Shown here in pieces: positions 12,701 through 23,769 of a stretch of DNA of 64,000 nucleotides (the first letter of the stretch is position 1; each line of letters opens with the position of its first letter). Below the pieces are notes generated by a model. It searched no databases and was not told the origin of the DNA. It saw nothing but the letters and a program-made list of their open reading frames with translations. Source of the stretch: Plectrocnemia conspersa (Eukaryota > Arthropoda > Insecta > Trichoptera > Polycentropodidae); contig VTFK01000306.1 in NCBI GenBank assembly GCA_009617715.1, positions 310,001-374,000 on the forward strand, written 5' to 3'. The position numbers and the translations under genes were made by a program.

Positions 12701-15700
12701 TAAAAACAACACTGTTTCCAGGTTGATGAATAGTTATTTTCCACAGTAGCAATATTTTCTCGTTGACTACAGTGTTTATAGTACGAGTACGTAACACTTT
12801 TCAATCCAACAGACTCACCAAAAAAGCCTGCTGTATGATTGTTAAGATATTGCTACTTTCATACAGCAAACTAAATAACTTTTTCGAAGGCGCATGTCGA
12901 ATACAATTTCTAAAACTTTGTATACATTTTTCATATTAAAATAATTATTGTTGTATATTTCAATTCGTATGCTTATAGATTGGCTTCAACGGTGGAAATG
13001 GTACTCAAAGCTACGAATATAAACCATATTCGCAATCATTGATTTTAAGAGATTTGACTGGTCGCGGTTGGGGTAACAATAAACCCGGAAGGCACATTTT
13101 CAGGATAGACGAAAAAATATTGGTCGGAAGTTGTAATAAGGATATTGGTATGTATTTCTAATTCAATGCAGTCTTATGATAGCATTTGGTATTGATTTTT
13201 TGTTTATTTTGTAGATGGTGCAAATCTTCCATTGATGTTTGCTCCTGAAAGTGGTAACATGTTAGGAGGTACGATTGTTAACGTGACGGGTCCCTGTTTC
13301 GAGGAAAAGGATCGAGTCACATGCCGTTTCGACACTGAAGACGTTGTTGGAAAGTATGTAGGAAAGAATATATTCTCTTGCGTTCAGCCGCCTTTATTGG
13401 CTCAAGGTTATGTGAGGCTAGAAATCGCAGTTAATACTGAAACTTACAAATGGAAAGGAAAATACTTTGTTGGTTAGTATACATAATTACCTTAAATACC
13501 AATTAGATTATAAAACATACATATATATATATAATACAGAAACACCGCAAACTGCTACTGAGCGCATATTCTTTGAAACCGGCGCTGTTCACGAAAAATA
13601 TCCAGCGGAGATAAAAATTACTTGGGACAGAAGAAACTTGACGACTAATGATCAGCTTCCGATCGCTATTTCTCTTTGGGGCTATAAGGAAAACACGATA
13701 AGACCTCACTTCACTTACATAGATATGCTAGAACCGAGCACACAAAATAATGGAGAATACGTCATAGTTCCTGGAAACTTTAGATTGAGGGATAATCTAA
13801 TATCGAACGACATACAATTTGGATTCTTACAGATCAATCTCACAAAATCGAGCAACGACAATCATTTTGATACACCGTTAGTATTTATTTTTTAAGACAA
13901 ACATTGGAAATATTGTAATGTGTCTTATGTAATTTAGTATACTGTGGAGTAAGCCAATTCCTTTGGGATGGTACTTTGCATCGCAATGGGAACGTTTGTA
14001 TGGAAAGAAATGGCCTGAACGCATGTGCAATAATTGGTTAAGAAGTGACAGATTTTTGAAAAATTTCGCCGCTGAAGTCCCACATTGTCCTTGCACTTTG
14101 GAACATGCATTACTAGACAAGGGACGATTTTTGCCAGACTTTGACTGCGATAAGGACTCAAATCCAAAATGTTTCTATAACAAAGGAGCAATTCACTGTG
14201 TTAAGACTGCAATACCAAGGTTTTATTAACTATTATTTTAATGTTAAAACATATTTGAAGTTTTAAAAGCAAATTGTATTTTCCAGTGGAGAAGGTTCCG
14301 GTCAGCAATGTTGTTACGACAAAAACAGTTTTCTAATGTTGTCATATGATCAACAATGGGGTTCAAGACCACAGAGATCTCACAATTTAGGGTTCCTTCC
14401 ATGGAATGAAGCCAACAAAGTAAGTTTAATTCGCAAAATACATTGAAAAAGGTTAAATGTTTATAAAACGTTAATTTAGGTACCGACGTTATCTAATTGG
14501 TATCATGACCAAATTCCATTCTATCAATGTTGCATCTGGCAAGAGGAACAAGCGGTTGGATGTGAAACATTTAGGTAACTTTTAAATACATATTTAAATT
14601 AAAGATGATTTTACTTACTTATTGTAATATATTTTCAAGATTTGAAAGAAGACCGACTCAAGATTGTGTCGCGTACCAAGCTCCAGGAGTAGCCGGCGTG
14701 TTTGGAGATCCACATTTCATAACATTTGACAACAATCAATATACATTTAATGGACACGGTGAATTTGTTCTGCTGCGAACTGATGTACCTGAATTGAAAT
14801 TGGACGTTCAAGGACGATTCGAACAATTGCCGAATAACTTGTATGGGCCCGTGAGAGCAACGCAACTCACTTCAGTCGTGGCAGCCGGAAATAGCTCTTC
14901 AATAATCGAAGTAAGATTGAGGCCTAGTCATGCTCAATGGAGGTACAGATTGGACGTGTTCGCCGATGGTAGAAGAGTGTTCTTCGACAGGCCGTCCTTA
15001 AAAGTGCAGCACTTCCCAGGTTTAATACTTGAAAGTAATGTTAACTTGTCTTTATATAGATAATTTATGTTTAAATTGACATTTTAGGAGTGGTTGTATA
15101 CACACCGACATACATCTTGAATCAGTCTGAGGTTATTATGATGTTCCAATCGGGCGCTGGAGTTGAAGTTGTAGAAAATCAAGGCTTTATGACGGCTAGA
15201 GTATATCTTCCATGGACATATATTGTAAGATAATTTCTTTAGCTTGAATTAAACTCTACCGTTTTTTTACATTGTATGTTTTTTGTAGAATAAAACAAGA
15301 GGCTTATTTGGTAATTGGTCATGGGAAATGAATGATGATTTTACAAAGCCTGATGGGTCATTCTCAGGAGCCAACGTCAATGATTTCTATAGCATGCACA
15401 ACGATTTTGGAAAATTCTGTAAGAAAATAGTAAATTATTGTCATTGTTATTATGACATGTTTTAAAACATTGTTTTAAAAATATAATATTTTAGGGATGT
15501 TATCTGATAGAATGGAGGAAGGAATAGGGACAGCAATGTTTACTAGAGAATTTGGACGGACAGCGTCTTACTTCAATAATGCAACTTTCCTACCAATTTT
15601 CTCGAAAGAACCCAAAGATTTCTTACCGAGTAACAGAACTGATGACATAAATCGAGCAACGGATCTATGTGGAGAGTCATACCAATGTCGTTATGACTAC

Positions 15701-18164
15701 GGTATGTCTCTGAGTAGGGACTTGGCACATTTCACTAGAAATTACTACGACTCCATTGTATGTAGCTCATTGGTTATTTTGTAATTTTGAATTAGGGTTT
15801 TAATAAAAATTAATACCAAATACTTTTAGATTAATATAAGAGAGACAAATTCGAAAAGAATAATTAGTTGTGGTGTACTGGAAACTCCTCGGTTCGGAAG
15901 GAAAACCAATTTCTTTTTTGTTCCGGGAACAAAAGTTACATTGGAATGCAATAAGGACTTTATACTAGTTGGTGATGAACGAAGAACCTGTTTAGATGAA
16001 GGAAGATGGGATATTCCTGTATATGGATACACAGAATGTTTAAGTAAGATATATTTTATTATAATGTAATACTATTAAGGTAATTTTAAAATTGGAAATT
16101 AAAAAACTATGTGCTTTAAATATTATTTCATATAATAGGAACGCAAGAATATTCTTCAAGACAAGCAGGAATGACGGGTGGAATTATTATAGGTGTTATG
16201 TTGCCAATATTTCTCCTTTTAATCTGTGTATGGTTCTGTTGTTTCAAAAGAGGCAAACGCGGTGAAGAACCGAAGTTTAATTTAGACTCATTATCAACAA
16301 GATCGCGTTCAAATTCAAGAGCTAATCTTCGATCGGCTTCATTGGGAAATCTAACCGATCCTTACGATGACGGATCCTATAAAAGATCAGCATATGCAAG
16401 GCAGCAAAGCGAACCTAATATTTTGAGGGAAGAACCAGTCGATAGACTTGAAGAATACGAGCCAGAAGATAAGCCAATACATGAAACAACACATACAACT
16501 AAGAGTCCTCCTCCTCAATTTGATAAAGATACTTTTCCTTCAAAAAATTTGATGACAGACCATCTAGATGGATTCAAAGAGCTACCTAGAAAGAAGAGAA
16601 ATTATGAAAACTCATACCGCACAAAAGAACCCCTCGTAGGACATCCCAATGGAGAGTTTCCAGTAAAGTTATGGGAGTTGACCGAAGAAGATCTGTTATC
16701 TTCGGCTTCGAACGATGGCAGCGATCATACAAATCCCACATTGAGCAGACCTGCAAGTGATATAGAGTATGTTAATAAAAATGTGCCTAAGCAATATGGA
16801 AGAAGAGGAAACCGAGATGATTCTGGCGTTTCGACTCTTTCGTCACAAGATAGTCCGTTATACGTCGGATACAATCCAAAGTTTGATGACCAATCCAGCA
16901 CAATGTCTTCGCAATACAGTCCGGCAGTATCTGAAGTATACACTCCATCTACAAGTCCGAGCAACACCACTTCAAGGATACCGATGAAGTTAGCCAGCAG
17001 TTCGCCTATTGTAGAAGAACCTCAGAGTGCCCCAGCTTTTTCAAAATTAAAATCTTTATTTCAATTCAAAAAGGGAAAATCGACGGATAACTTGGCGACT
17101 CAGATGTCAATGCACAACCTCAACCAAATTTGTCGACACTACCGTCTACAAACCCAGATGAAGTAACAACACTAAGTAGTCGCACTACTATGGTGTAAAA
17201 AGATTGATTAAAAATGAAAATAGCATTTAAGAGTATTATTTATTTATGCAAATAGGTACATCCATGACTTGATTGAAAATGGCGACATGGATGTTAAACA
17301 ATTTTATACATATTATATAGATAATTAGAATATTTTATATTAATCTATGTCTTAGAACTATTTTATTAAGTATTATATATTTTAAAAATTAGATTATATT
17401 TTATCATAATATGTTAACGAGAAGAGTGTTTATTTACAATTTTATATATCAAAATGGTTTAACTGTATGTAATTAGCTGAAATCTAGATAGAAATTCTAG
17501 AAAATTCTCAGTGTTTTAAATGATTAATTAAACTATTAAATACAAACACATCATGATATGTAGAAAAATTCTATTCCCCATGTCGTCATTTACATACACA
17601 TTAAAGAGCAATATTGGCAATATTTAAATATGTACTTTATTTATTTATAAGTAAAATGATCTTATTAAAATTAAGCAATATGTGGAATGGAGTTTTTCAT
17701 GCATAGTTATATTTTAAATAATCTTCCCATAAAAATAACCAATATAAGATGCTAGTTCAAATTCCAATTCACATCTCCCTTAAAATAGTAGAATAGATTA
17801 TGTGAGTATATTAAACATATATGTAATTCCAGAATGATTTAATGATATTTTTATATAAAAATAACAGGAAATCAAGAATACTCTTCAAGGTGGGCTGGCG
17901 TCACTTGGGGAATAATATTAGCAGTTATAATACCTATTCTGTTGCTGCTCGTCTGCGTCGGTTACAAGGTCATTAAAAAACGGAAGGAAGAGGAAAAGGA
18001 AGCGTACAACCAATCGTAAGCATTGAACATCTTACATAGTTAGGTTTTAGATAATGATTTTCCATTGATGTTTTAGCATTCGTCCTGTACATCTAACGGC
18101 AGCCAAGATGGATATTGATGATGACGATACCTTTAAAAAAGATGATGGTACAAACATCGATTAA
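6730..18164 (+). CDS. mesh: Mesh, smooth septate junction transmembrane protein
   Basis: Single-pass protein that builds the smooth septate junctions sealing insect midgut epithelium (known from Drosophila with Ssk and Tsp2A). Exons: 6730-7160, 10397-10635, 10697-11062, 11134-11271, 12979-13147, 13215-13472, 13540-13876, 13938-14219, 14287-14419, 14480-14574, 14640-15019, 15088-15224, 15289-15418, 15495-15757, 15830-16043, then either 16139-17166 or 17868-18015 plus 18077-18164. All junctions are GT-AG and in phase. Order: signal peptide (1-26), acidic linker, NIDO (about 225-450, with [16 protein letters not shown]), IPT-like domain (450-530), AMOP (660-755, cysteine-rich), VWD (820-1030) with GDPH near 838-841, sushi (1130-1190), transmembrane helix (about 1204-1226), cytoplasmic tail. 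Lengths are about 1532 residues (long) and 1268 (short). Exon 1 holds a one-base frame break and the long last exon a second; see separate entries. Vertebrate relative: SUSD2. Confidence 0.93.
6959..6995 (+). other. Apparent one-base frame break in mesh exon 1
   Basis: The frame opened by the ATG at 6730 ends at a stop (7105-7107) and cannot join exon 2. The next frame is closed upstream by a TAA at 6959-6961 but then runs open to the GTAAAT donor after 7160, with the right phase for exon 2 and mesh-like residues ([19 protein letters not shown]). The crossover must lie between 6959 and about 6995. The run of four A at 6960-6963 is the natural place for one extra base. Sequencing or assembly error is likelier than a real null allele. 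Confidence 0.75.
8441..8460. repeat. (AC)10 microsatellite
   Basis: Ten uninterrupted AC dinucleotides inside mesh intron 1, next to the 3' end of the mariner-like relic. Confidence 0.95.
8540..9450 (-). pseudogene. Decayed mariner/Tc1-type transposase
   Basis: The minus strand at 8825-9235 encodes an uninterrupted DDE_3-type core containing [40 protein letters not shown] and [16 protein letters not shown]. The DE(T/A)HF block normally starts with the first catalytic Asp; here it reads SNETHF, so that Asp is replaced by Asn. Upstream pieces (about 9245-9440: [17 protein letters not shown] and [19 protein letters not shown]) lie in shifted frames. Downstream pieces ([29 protein letters not shown]) are also broken. 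The whole is an old inactive copy inside mesh intron 1. Its 3' end matches DNA at 57.2-57.4 kb. Confidence 0.85.
9535..9593. mobile_element. hAT-type element end
   Basis: In reverse complement this reads CAGGGGTCGGCAAACTAC followed by a GC-rich CGCGGGC/GCCCGC stretch, a form typical of hAT non-autonomous termini. The partner end and the target duplication were not found, so only one end is claimed. Confidence 0.5.
11395..11480 (+). repeat. Intron repeat, copy 1
   Basis: The stretch around TGTCAGGACGC-ACC-TTTTAGCG-TTGGCGTATC recurs at 12120-12155 as TGTCAGGACGC-GCC-TGTTAGCG-ACGGCGTATC, both direct and both inside mesh intron 4, followed in each case by a similar GTAGCTC segment. A short repeat family, no coding capacity. 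Confidence 0.6.
12085..12200 (+). repeat. Intron repeat, copy 2
   Basis: Direct copy of the element at 11395-11480, about 0.69 kb further on in the same mesh intron. It shares the GTGTCAGGACGC core and the AGTAGCTC segment. Confidence 0.6.
12565..12690 (-). pseudogene. Reverse transcriptase fragment with YADD motif
   Basis: The minus strand reads [20 protein letters not shown] followed by LQTDL, the palm active site (YADD) and following residues of a jockey-like LINE reverse transcriptase. Only about 40 residues are recognisable; the flanks are AT-rich and non-coding. It sits in mesh intron 4, antisense to the gene. Confidence 0.75.
14640..15418 (+). other. Mesh VWD domain exons with GDPH cleavage site
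   Basis: Exons 11-13 encode the von Willebrand D domain. It opens [18 protein letters not shown], and the tetrapeptide GDPH (about residue 838) is the site at which mucins and SUSD2 are known to be cleaved between D and P while the halves stay associated. Presence of the intact tetrapeptide predicts the same processing here; that is inference from the family. Confidence 0.7.
16139..17166 (+). CDS. mesh: Mesh long C-terminal exon (transmembrane plus long tail)
   Basis: This exon follows exon 15 in phase 1 (completing an Arg codon). It begins [15 protein letters not shown], then a hydrophobic helix ([20 protein letters not shown]) and a basic stop-transfer stretch. About 300 residues of Ser/Thr-rich cytoplasmic tail follow, with acidic clusters and repeated SxxSR and QYSP-type sequences that could be phosphorylated. 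As read, it ends at TAA 17164-17166. The last 18 residues look unlike the rest, and another frame gives a more convincing end (separate entry). It is an alternative to the exon pair at 17868-18164, with which it shares the N-terminal pattern Q-E-Y-S-S-R-x-A-G-x-T-x-G. Confidence 0.88.
17091..17198 (+). other. Alternate-frame end of mesh with PDZ-ligand-like terminus
   Basis: From about 17112 the -1 frame is open and reads [18 protein letters not shown], continuing to end in T-T-M-V at a TAA (17196-17198). The same frame is closed by a TAA at 17088-17090, so entry must occur between 17091 and 17111. The ending fits a class I PDZ ligand (Thr at -2, hydrophobic at 0), plausible for a junction protein. 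The annotated frame gives a short, His/Arg-rich end instead. One missing base in the assembly would explain this. Confidence 0.55.
17868..18164 (+). CDS. mesh: Mesh alternative short C-terminal exon pair
   Basis: Exons 17868-18015 and 18077-18164, intron 18016-18076 (GTAAGC donor, TTTTAG acceptor). The first begins with GA, completing the same split Arg codon as the long exon. It encodes [15 protein letters not shown], a helix ([17 protein letters not shown]) and a strongly basic/acidic stretch (KKRKEEEKE). The second ends [11 protein letters not shown] with stop 18162-18164. This replaces the long tail by about 60 residues. The two transmembrane exons are clearly related, so they look like a tandem duplication used as alternatives; both can splice from exon 15. 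Confidence 0.85.
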
Positions 18165-18395
18165 ATATTATCACATGACTATAAATGTAATTTTTATTTT
18201 ATACTTACTATCTGGCTAGTCCGGGTGTACAAAAACCAATCATAAAAAATGATAGAAAGTGTTTTATTTTATTAAATTTATTCGTTAGGTTTTAATGAAT
18301 TTTTACAGAATATTTTTAAGTTCATTGTTATTTGTCAAGATGTTACCGTTTATTTTATATGTTTTTTTATAATAACGAATTGTACTTTGGTTTTA

Positions 18396-18401
18396 AATAA
18401 A
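18396..18401 (+). terminator. Poly(A) signal for the short mesh transcript
   Basis: AATAAA, 232 bases after the stop of the short isoform. For the long isoform no canonical hexamer was picked out with confidence in the AT-rich 17.2-17.8 kb stretch. Confidence 0.5.
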
Positions 18402-18429
18402 CATTAAAGATACAAATAATTTCTTTTAA

Positions 18430-18490
18430 AGATAAATGTTCCCACTGCAACGGCACCGACACGATTTTATTATTTTTGACCTCGGAGAAG
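18430..18490 (+). repeat. Dispersed repeat, copy 2 (partner at 2.8 kb)
   Basis: Plus-strand copy of the repeat seen inverted at 2775-2850, sharing GTTCCCACTGC and CGACACGATTTT. Confidence 0.55.
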
Positions 18491-18639
18491 TTATAATTGT
18501 TTTTGCGTCCTCCTATTGACCAAAATTCGGTTTAAATATACTTTGACCAATATTATCATATCAGAAGTTCGTAGTAATACAAGTAGGATAACTATCATAT
18601 TTATAAAACAATGTAATTTCAAAGTGCAATCAAACTATG

Positions 18640-19140
18640 GAGCGATATGCGAGGTCTGTCTATACTTGTTCTTCCGCTTATTTTCCCCTGAGAGATATGT
18701 CGGCTTAGTTTGAATTTAGGACTTGACCTAATGAAGGTTCTAAAACTATAATCAGTTTTAGAACTTCCATTTGGTTAAGTTTGAATTTGAACATCAAATG
18801 GACGTTTCGCAACTGTCAAATTGAGTTTCATAGACATTTTAGAGCAGCATATAATATCACTAGTGCATCAGTTAAAATATATTTTCAGTAGTATAAATAT
18901 ATATCTACTGATGAAAATGTATTTGGTCTTCACTAGTGAAAATATAACTTCACTAAAAAATACACATTCACTGTCACATTTATGCATCGCATGTAAATAA
19001 ATAATGATAGGTATGAAAATGTATATGCTACATATGGAAAAGTTAAAATCATATAATTTTACTACCACCTACAGATAAATTATATTTTCACTGGTAAAAA
19101 TATATCTACAGGTAGAAATATATTCCGTTATGATTTCATT
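18640..19140 (+). repeat. Dispersed repeat, copy A (partners at 24.2 and 47.75 kb)
   Basis: Matches 24190-24385 over two blocks: the segment around GAGGTCTGT...CCCCTGAGAGAT, and the segment CAAATTGAGTTTCATAGACA-TTTTAGAGCAGCATATAAT. These are followed by ATATCTACTG-TGAAAATGTATTTGG-like, GTGAAAATATA-rich sequence. Same orientation. The 47740-47810 piece shares the GTGAAA(T/A)TATA-rich tail. Non-coding; probably a MITE family. Confidence 0.65.
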
Positions 19141-20029
19141 GAAATGACATGTTTTAAAAAATATTTTCGGGATAGTTTTTTTTAAGGAACAACAAGTACA
19201 TCGTTTCAGCTTTTTCAAAGGGGGTGGAGGCAAAAGTTGGCCAATCAGTGGTCGTTATTTAAAATTTCGATTTAATATTTAATAAAAATAAATTTCATTA
19301 ACCGGTAATTAAAGAGCCTGTGATGATGATTTTGTAAATATTATATTTAAACTGATGACTTGAAACCTTCTTTCAACTATACAACACTTCACTTCTCAAA
19401 ACAGTATTTATAAAATTGTAAGCAGTATTTCACCGTACGCGAGATATTAACTATTAAATAAGCTTTATTCGAAAGTTCTAGATTTCCAATATTAAATTAA
19501 ATTTTGTAATAAAGTACAGGAAGTTGACTACATAACCTGGAGAGGTAGTTGTAAAACGCAGAAACTGGACACAACTTACTGAAACTCGTTGATGGGAAAA
19601 AATGTGCATTCAATCAGGTAATCTTAATCTTTAAAATACCGTAATAATAAATCAGTAAGAGTAAAAACAATTGTAATATAAAAAAAATATCTTAGAAAGA
19701 TTATTAAGATAATTTTTTTTTTAGAAATTTGGAGTAGCTGATATATTATAAATATACATATTTAATAAATAAAACAATACAGATTTTAAATATATTTTAT
19801 TTTTACTCACAATTTTTTTATACCATATGTAATATAAATTTTATAAATCAATCATTATTTGGCACATTCCTTGGTTTGATCTAAAAATTTAATCAATTAA
19901 ATACATTCACATTGTTGACTGTATAGAAGCTATCTATAATACACATATTATTGAGTAATATAAACATAATCAATAAAAATAAATTATATACTCTTAAACA
20001 CAAACATTGGTAACATATTGAGTATTTTT
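19141..20029. other. Intergenic between mesh and LARGE, nothing seen
   Basis: AT-rich, no supported gene. It separates the 3' ends of the two convergent genes mesh and LARGE. Confidence 0.6.
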
Positions 20030-23000
20030 TTATACGTTATCAGGTTGAAAATCAGTATTATATTTTCTATTAAGGTCTCCGATGAATTCTTCTTTTAATT
20101 TTTTCAGGCACCTTAAAATTATTATTTAGATTATAATAATACAGACGAACATATAATAAATAAATAAGAAAATAGATATACATTCTGTACTGCATCGAAT
20201 TCCGAAATTGATTTATTTCCAACGACGGCGCGTGAGGCATGTGAATGATAAAAGCTGCCGGTAAAACCACGAAATTATATCCTTGAGCATGCATTTCCAT
20301 CACGTGAGATACTTTATTCCACCCAAATCCGGTGAATCGAGAATCGTAACTAGGTATCGATTTATGAGCGACGATGTAAGGTTCGTAATCAGCTTGCCAC
20401 TTTATCTGTAAAAAATAAATGAAGAATTAAATAAATTTAAAAAAACAAATATATGTATAATAATAGAGAAATACCAGATATGGTGAACTAGTATTTATCC
20501 ATTTTTGATAGTCTGTTGGTGCATGACCCTTTTTCCACACATGATATCGGAACGTGTACAAATTACCATTTTGCAGTTGCTTCAATACGTTATATTTGTT
20601 TTTAGGAAAGCTTGTACGGTAACGTTGAGTTTCAAAGGCAGGAACCACCAAAACCTATAAAAACAATAATTTAAGCTTAGAATCAGTTATAGAATTATTA
20701 AAAATTATAAATAAAAAACCTCATACATTTTTCAATGGGCCTGGATTTAGTAGTTGTATAGATTTCCTCAAATATTCATAAATTCCGTACATCGGTAAGA
20801 AATCTATGTCCATTAAAAATACGTAAGGTGTTACAACGTTTCTTAAAGCGACGTTCCGTAGATGATTTACAGGGTAATGTGTCTAAAATATGTATTAAAA
20901 TTAATATGAAATAATATACAGATGTATATAATATTAAAATAACTATTTTGAGTCATCCACAATTTATTGCTTAATAAAAAAAATCTGATAACATTTAATT
21001 AAAAGAAATAATTAAAATTTTGACTTGTAATCGTACATCTACTACAATTATTTTATCAATAGTTTTCAATCTATAGATCGCGTAAAAGCAAAATTGAAAC
21101 TTAATTAATTTACATCTAAAATAGATTTTATTTTTATAAGAAAAAATATTTACAAATAAATTTAAAAGCAACTCCCTGTAGGAAATATTATAGATATGTA
21201 TCTTTAAAATTATATTATACATGAACTTGATAAATCATATCTGAGTGTTTTTTTAGATAAAATTGTTTAAAAAATTAAAATAATAAGTGGTAGTTCTTGA
21301 CTAGGGTTTGCAATACCGGTATTTAGAAAAAAATCTACCCTCGATATGAATACCGGATTATTGCACAAACAAAAATTCTGAACATATATGAGTGCTTTTA
21401 AATTTATTGTTTCGTTTCATTTTATCTAATAACAATATAGTATATATTTCTTTCTGTTAACTCAAAAAAAATAATATAGACATTCTTCTAAATTAGTGAT
21501 AAAAATTCCGCAAAACTCATGAACTAAAAAACAAATTTTATACCCCTTGTTTGTAGACAAGATGATAAGCGATATTTTTTCTTTTCTTCAATGTTTCAGA
21601 CCAATCTTCAACGAATATCAATAGTTCTTGAGCTTCAGAATCAGTAACATAAAATGCTAGACTCATAGGACCTATAAAGGTAAATATAATATATGTACAT
21701 AGATGATTAAATTATATAATGAATATAATTAAACTATTATCTAACCTTCCCAATGAGCACTAAGTTCTTCTAAGAATTGTAATCGATCCATAGATAATTG
21801 AGCAACTAATGTTACATCATAGCTATCTCTATGACTATATGAAAATTCCATATAGTACAAATGTGTGCGTAGCTTTGTTGTATACGCCGATCGAAAATCG
21901 TGACAAACGTCAGTATCGTTTACCTAAAAAGTTTGATTTTAAAAATTATTTTTGTATGGTATTACACTATTTAATTTAACACTTGAAAACTCTTAAGCGA
22001 GAACACGTTATTGAACGTTTCTGTCTGAAATAATATTTGATAGACTTGAATGGCTGGAAGATATAGAACCAGCAAGTTAGTGTTTATATGAGATTAATAC
22101 ATGTTTAATACATTTACATGATTAATACATTTTATATAAATGATGCTATACATTTTTAATGAAATATGGTCTTTTTAATTTAAAAAAAATACCTATTGTC
22201 AAAAATGAGTTATAAAAATACAGGATAATATGAAAATGACTAAATATATCTAAATGTTCATGCTTTTGAGTCTTCATTTATTAACATACTTTAGATATCG
22301 TAATATTTTCTTTGCACGTAATCAATTTATTTCTTAGTAGATTACCATCGTAACCGAGGAACATTTGGTGAATACTGAGAAAATATTTAATATTTTTCAA
22401 TTTGACTTTATACTTTCTTGGTGAATTCCAATGAATTATCTGCAAATAAATTCCACTGTGAATATTTGAAAATCATCTAAACGAATCAGATGCACTAACC
22501 TTAATAATACTATAACTTCTCATATAACAGCTTTCACTCCTACTGTTATCGCTCAATTGCACATTCCATTCACAGTCTAGTTTATATACTAAATTAGGAT
22601 ATTGTTTAATTAACGCGTTTAATATATCTTGATCGGCTAATTTTGTTCCAGAATATTTTGATAAATTAACTTCAGTCACATTCTTCCAAAGCTGCTGCCA
22701 ATTTAGCTTGTTCCTTATATTTTCTAAATGCAAGAGCATCATTCCAGTGTTGAATCCTCGCCCGATTGCTGGCCACGGTTTAAATTCATGCCAAAGTTTA
22801 CCTAAATACCAATCGCTTTGATTTTCCACTAATCCCAATACCTAAATATGAACATAAAATTAATTTTAATGACAACGATGTATTGATAAAAATAAAAATT
22901 TACCTCTCCCTGCAACATCTTTTTAAATAGTATCCATAAATCGGCTATGTCAGATATGAACGTTAAATCTGTATCTAAAACAATGACGTTTGTAACACTA

Positions 23001-23675
23001 ATAGGTAATATTTCCGGTAGTGTTAGTTTTAGAAGTCCATAAATGCCTGAATAATGTGCATTGGGAATCCAAAAAACTGACGGTATTGCATCGTTTATGT
23101 GATAAAAGCTAATTTCGACTGAAAAATATATATTAATTAGGGGAATATATTTTTTTTATATATAATATAAATATACACCTTCAGGCAGATCCCACGTATT
23201 AAACAACGTCTCGAGAATATTGAAAGCTTTATCGTCAATCATTAAATGGAAGTGTATAGGATTCCTTCTATAGAATAAAATTGATTTTATCAACGGCACA
23301 ATAACTCGAGTGGAGTTGTAGCCACCGCAGACCAAGGCAACGTGAATAGTTTCGCACACTTCGACATCTTCGCTCATCACCTGAAACGGGAGTTGTTTAT
23401 CCGAAATTTATGCAACTTATTAAAATATAAATGACGTTTACTGTATTGTCAAAGAAGCGAGGTTCATTTCTATCTCCGTTAACGCCTAAAAGTTTCTCCA
23501 TATGATTGTGCGACATTTTCAATTGTACTTTTAACATTTCATTTTGCCTCTTTATCATCAGTGTGTCGTTTGGGGACCAATAGTAGAACACAAACATGAG
23601 TGCTATGCAGCCCCCCGATAAGAAACTTATCCATGGTCTTGAAACAACTCGTAGGATTGCATTTTTATGACGCAA
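20030..23675 (-). CDS. LARGE: LARGE-type xylosyl/glucuronyl-transferase
   Basis: Golgi type II enzyme that extends matriglycan (xylose-glucuronate repeats) on alpha-dystroglycan. Exons in order: 23442-23675, 23179-23380, 22904-23118, 22500-22841, 22290-22439, 21746-21923, 21544-21671, 20727-20882, 20475-20654, 20182-20405, 20030-20111 (stop 20030-20032). All introns are GT-AG, phases agree, and the total is 2091 bases (696 codons plus stop) against about 756 residues in mammals. A transmembrane helix lies near residues 14-33, followed by a coiled-coil-like stem. The GT8-like domain has IVLDTDLTF (DxD at about 194-196), [22 protein letters not shown] and LADQDI. The GT49-like domain has [10 protein letters not shown] (second DxD, about 508-510). 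No in-frame ATG precedes the helix: the open frame starts after TAA 23712-23714, the TTG at 23673-23675 marks the boundary used here, and the first ATG (23595-23597) falls inside the helix. Confidence 0.92.
21300..21360. repeat. ATACCGG-containing repeat fragment in a LARGE intron
   Basis: Short segment with AATACCGGTATTT and GAATACCGG, resembling the ends of the larger element at 37.2-38.3 kb. It probably belongs to the same family. Confidence 0.4.
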
Positions 23676-23769
23676 TATGAATATCTTGTTTATTATAATG
23701 TTGATGTAGGATTAAGCTGAAAAAACAGATGGATTATATAAAATGTCATTGATGAATTGATTAATAACT

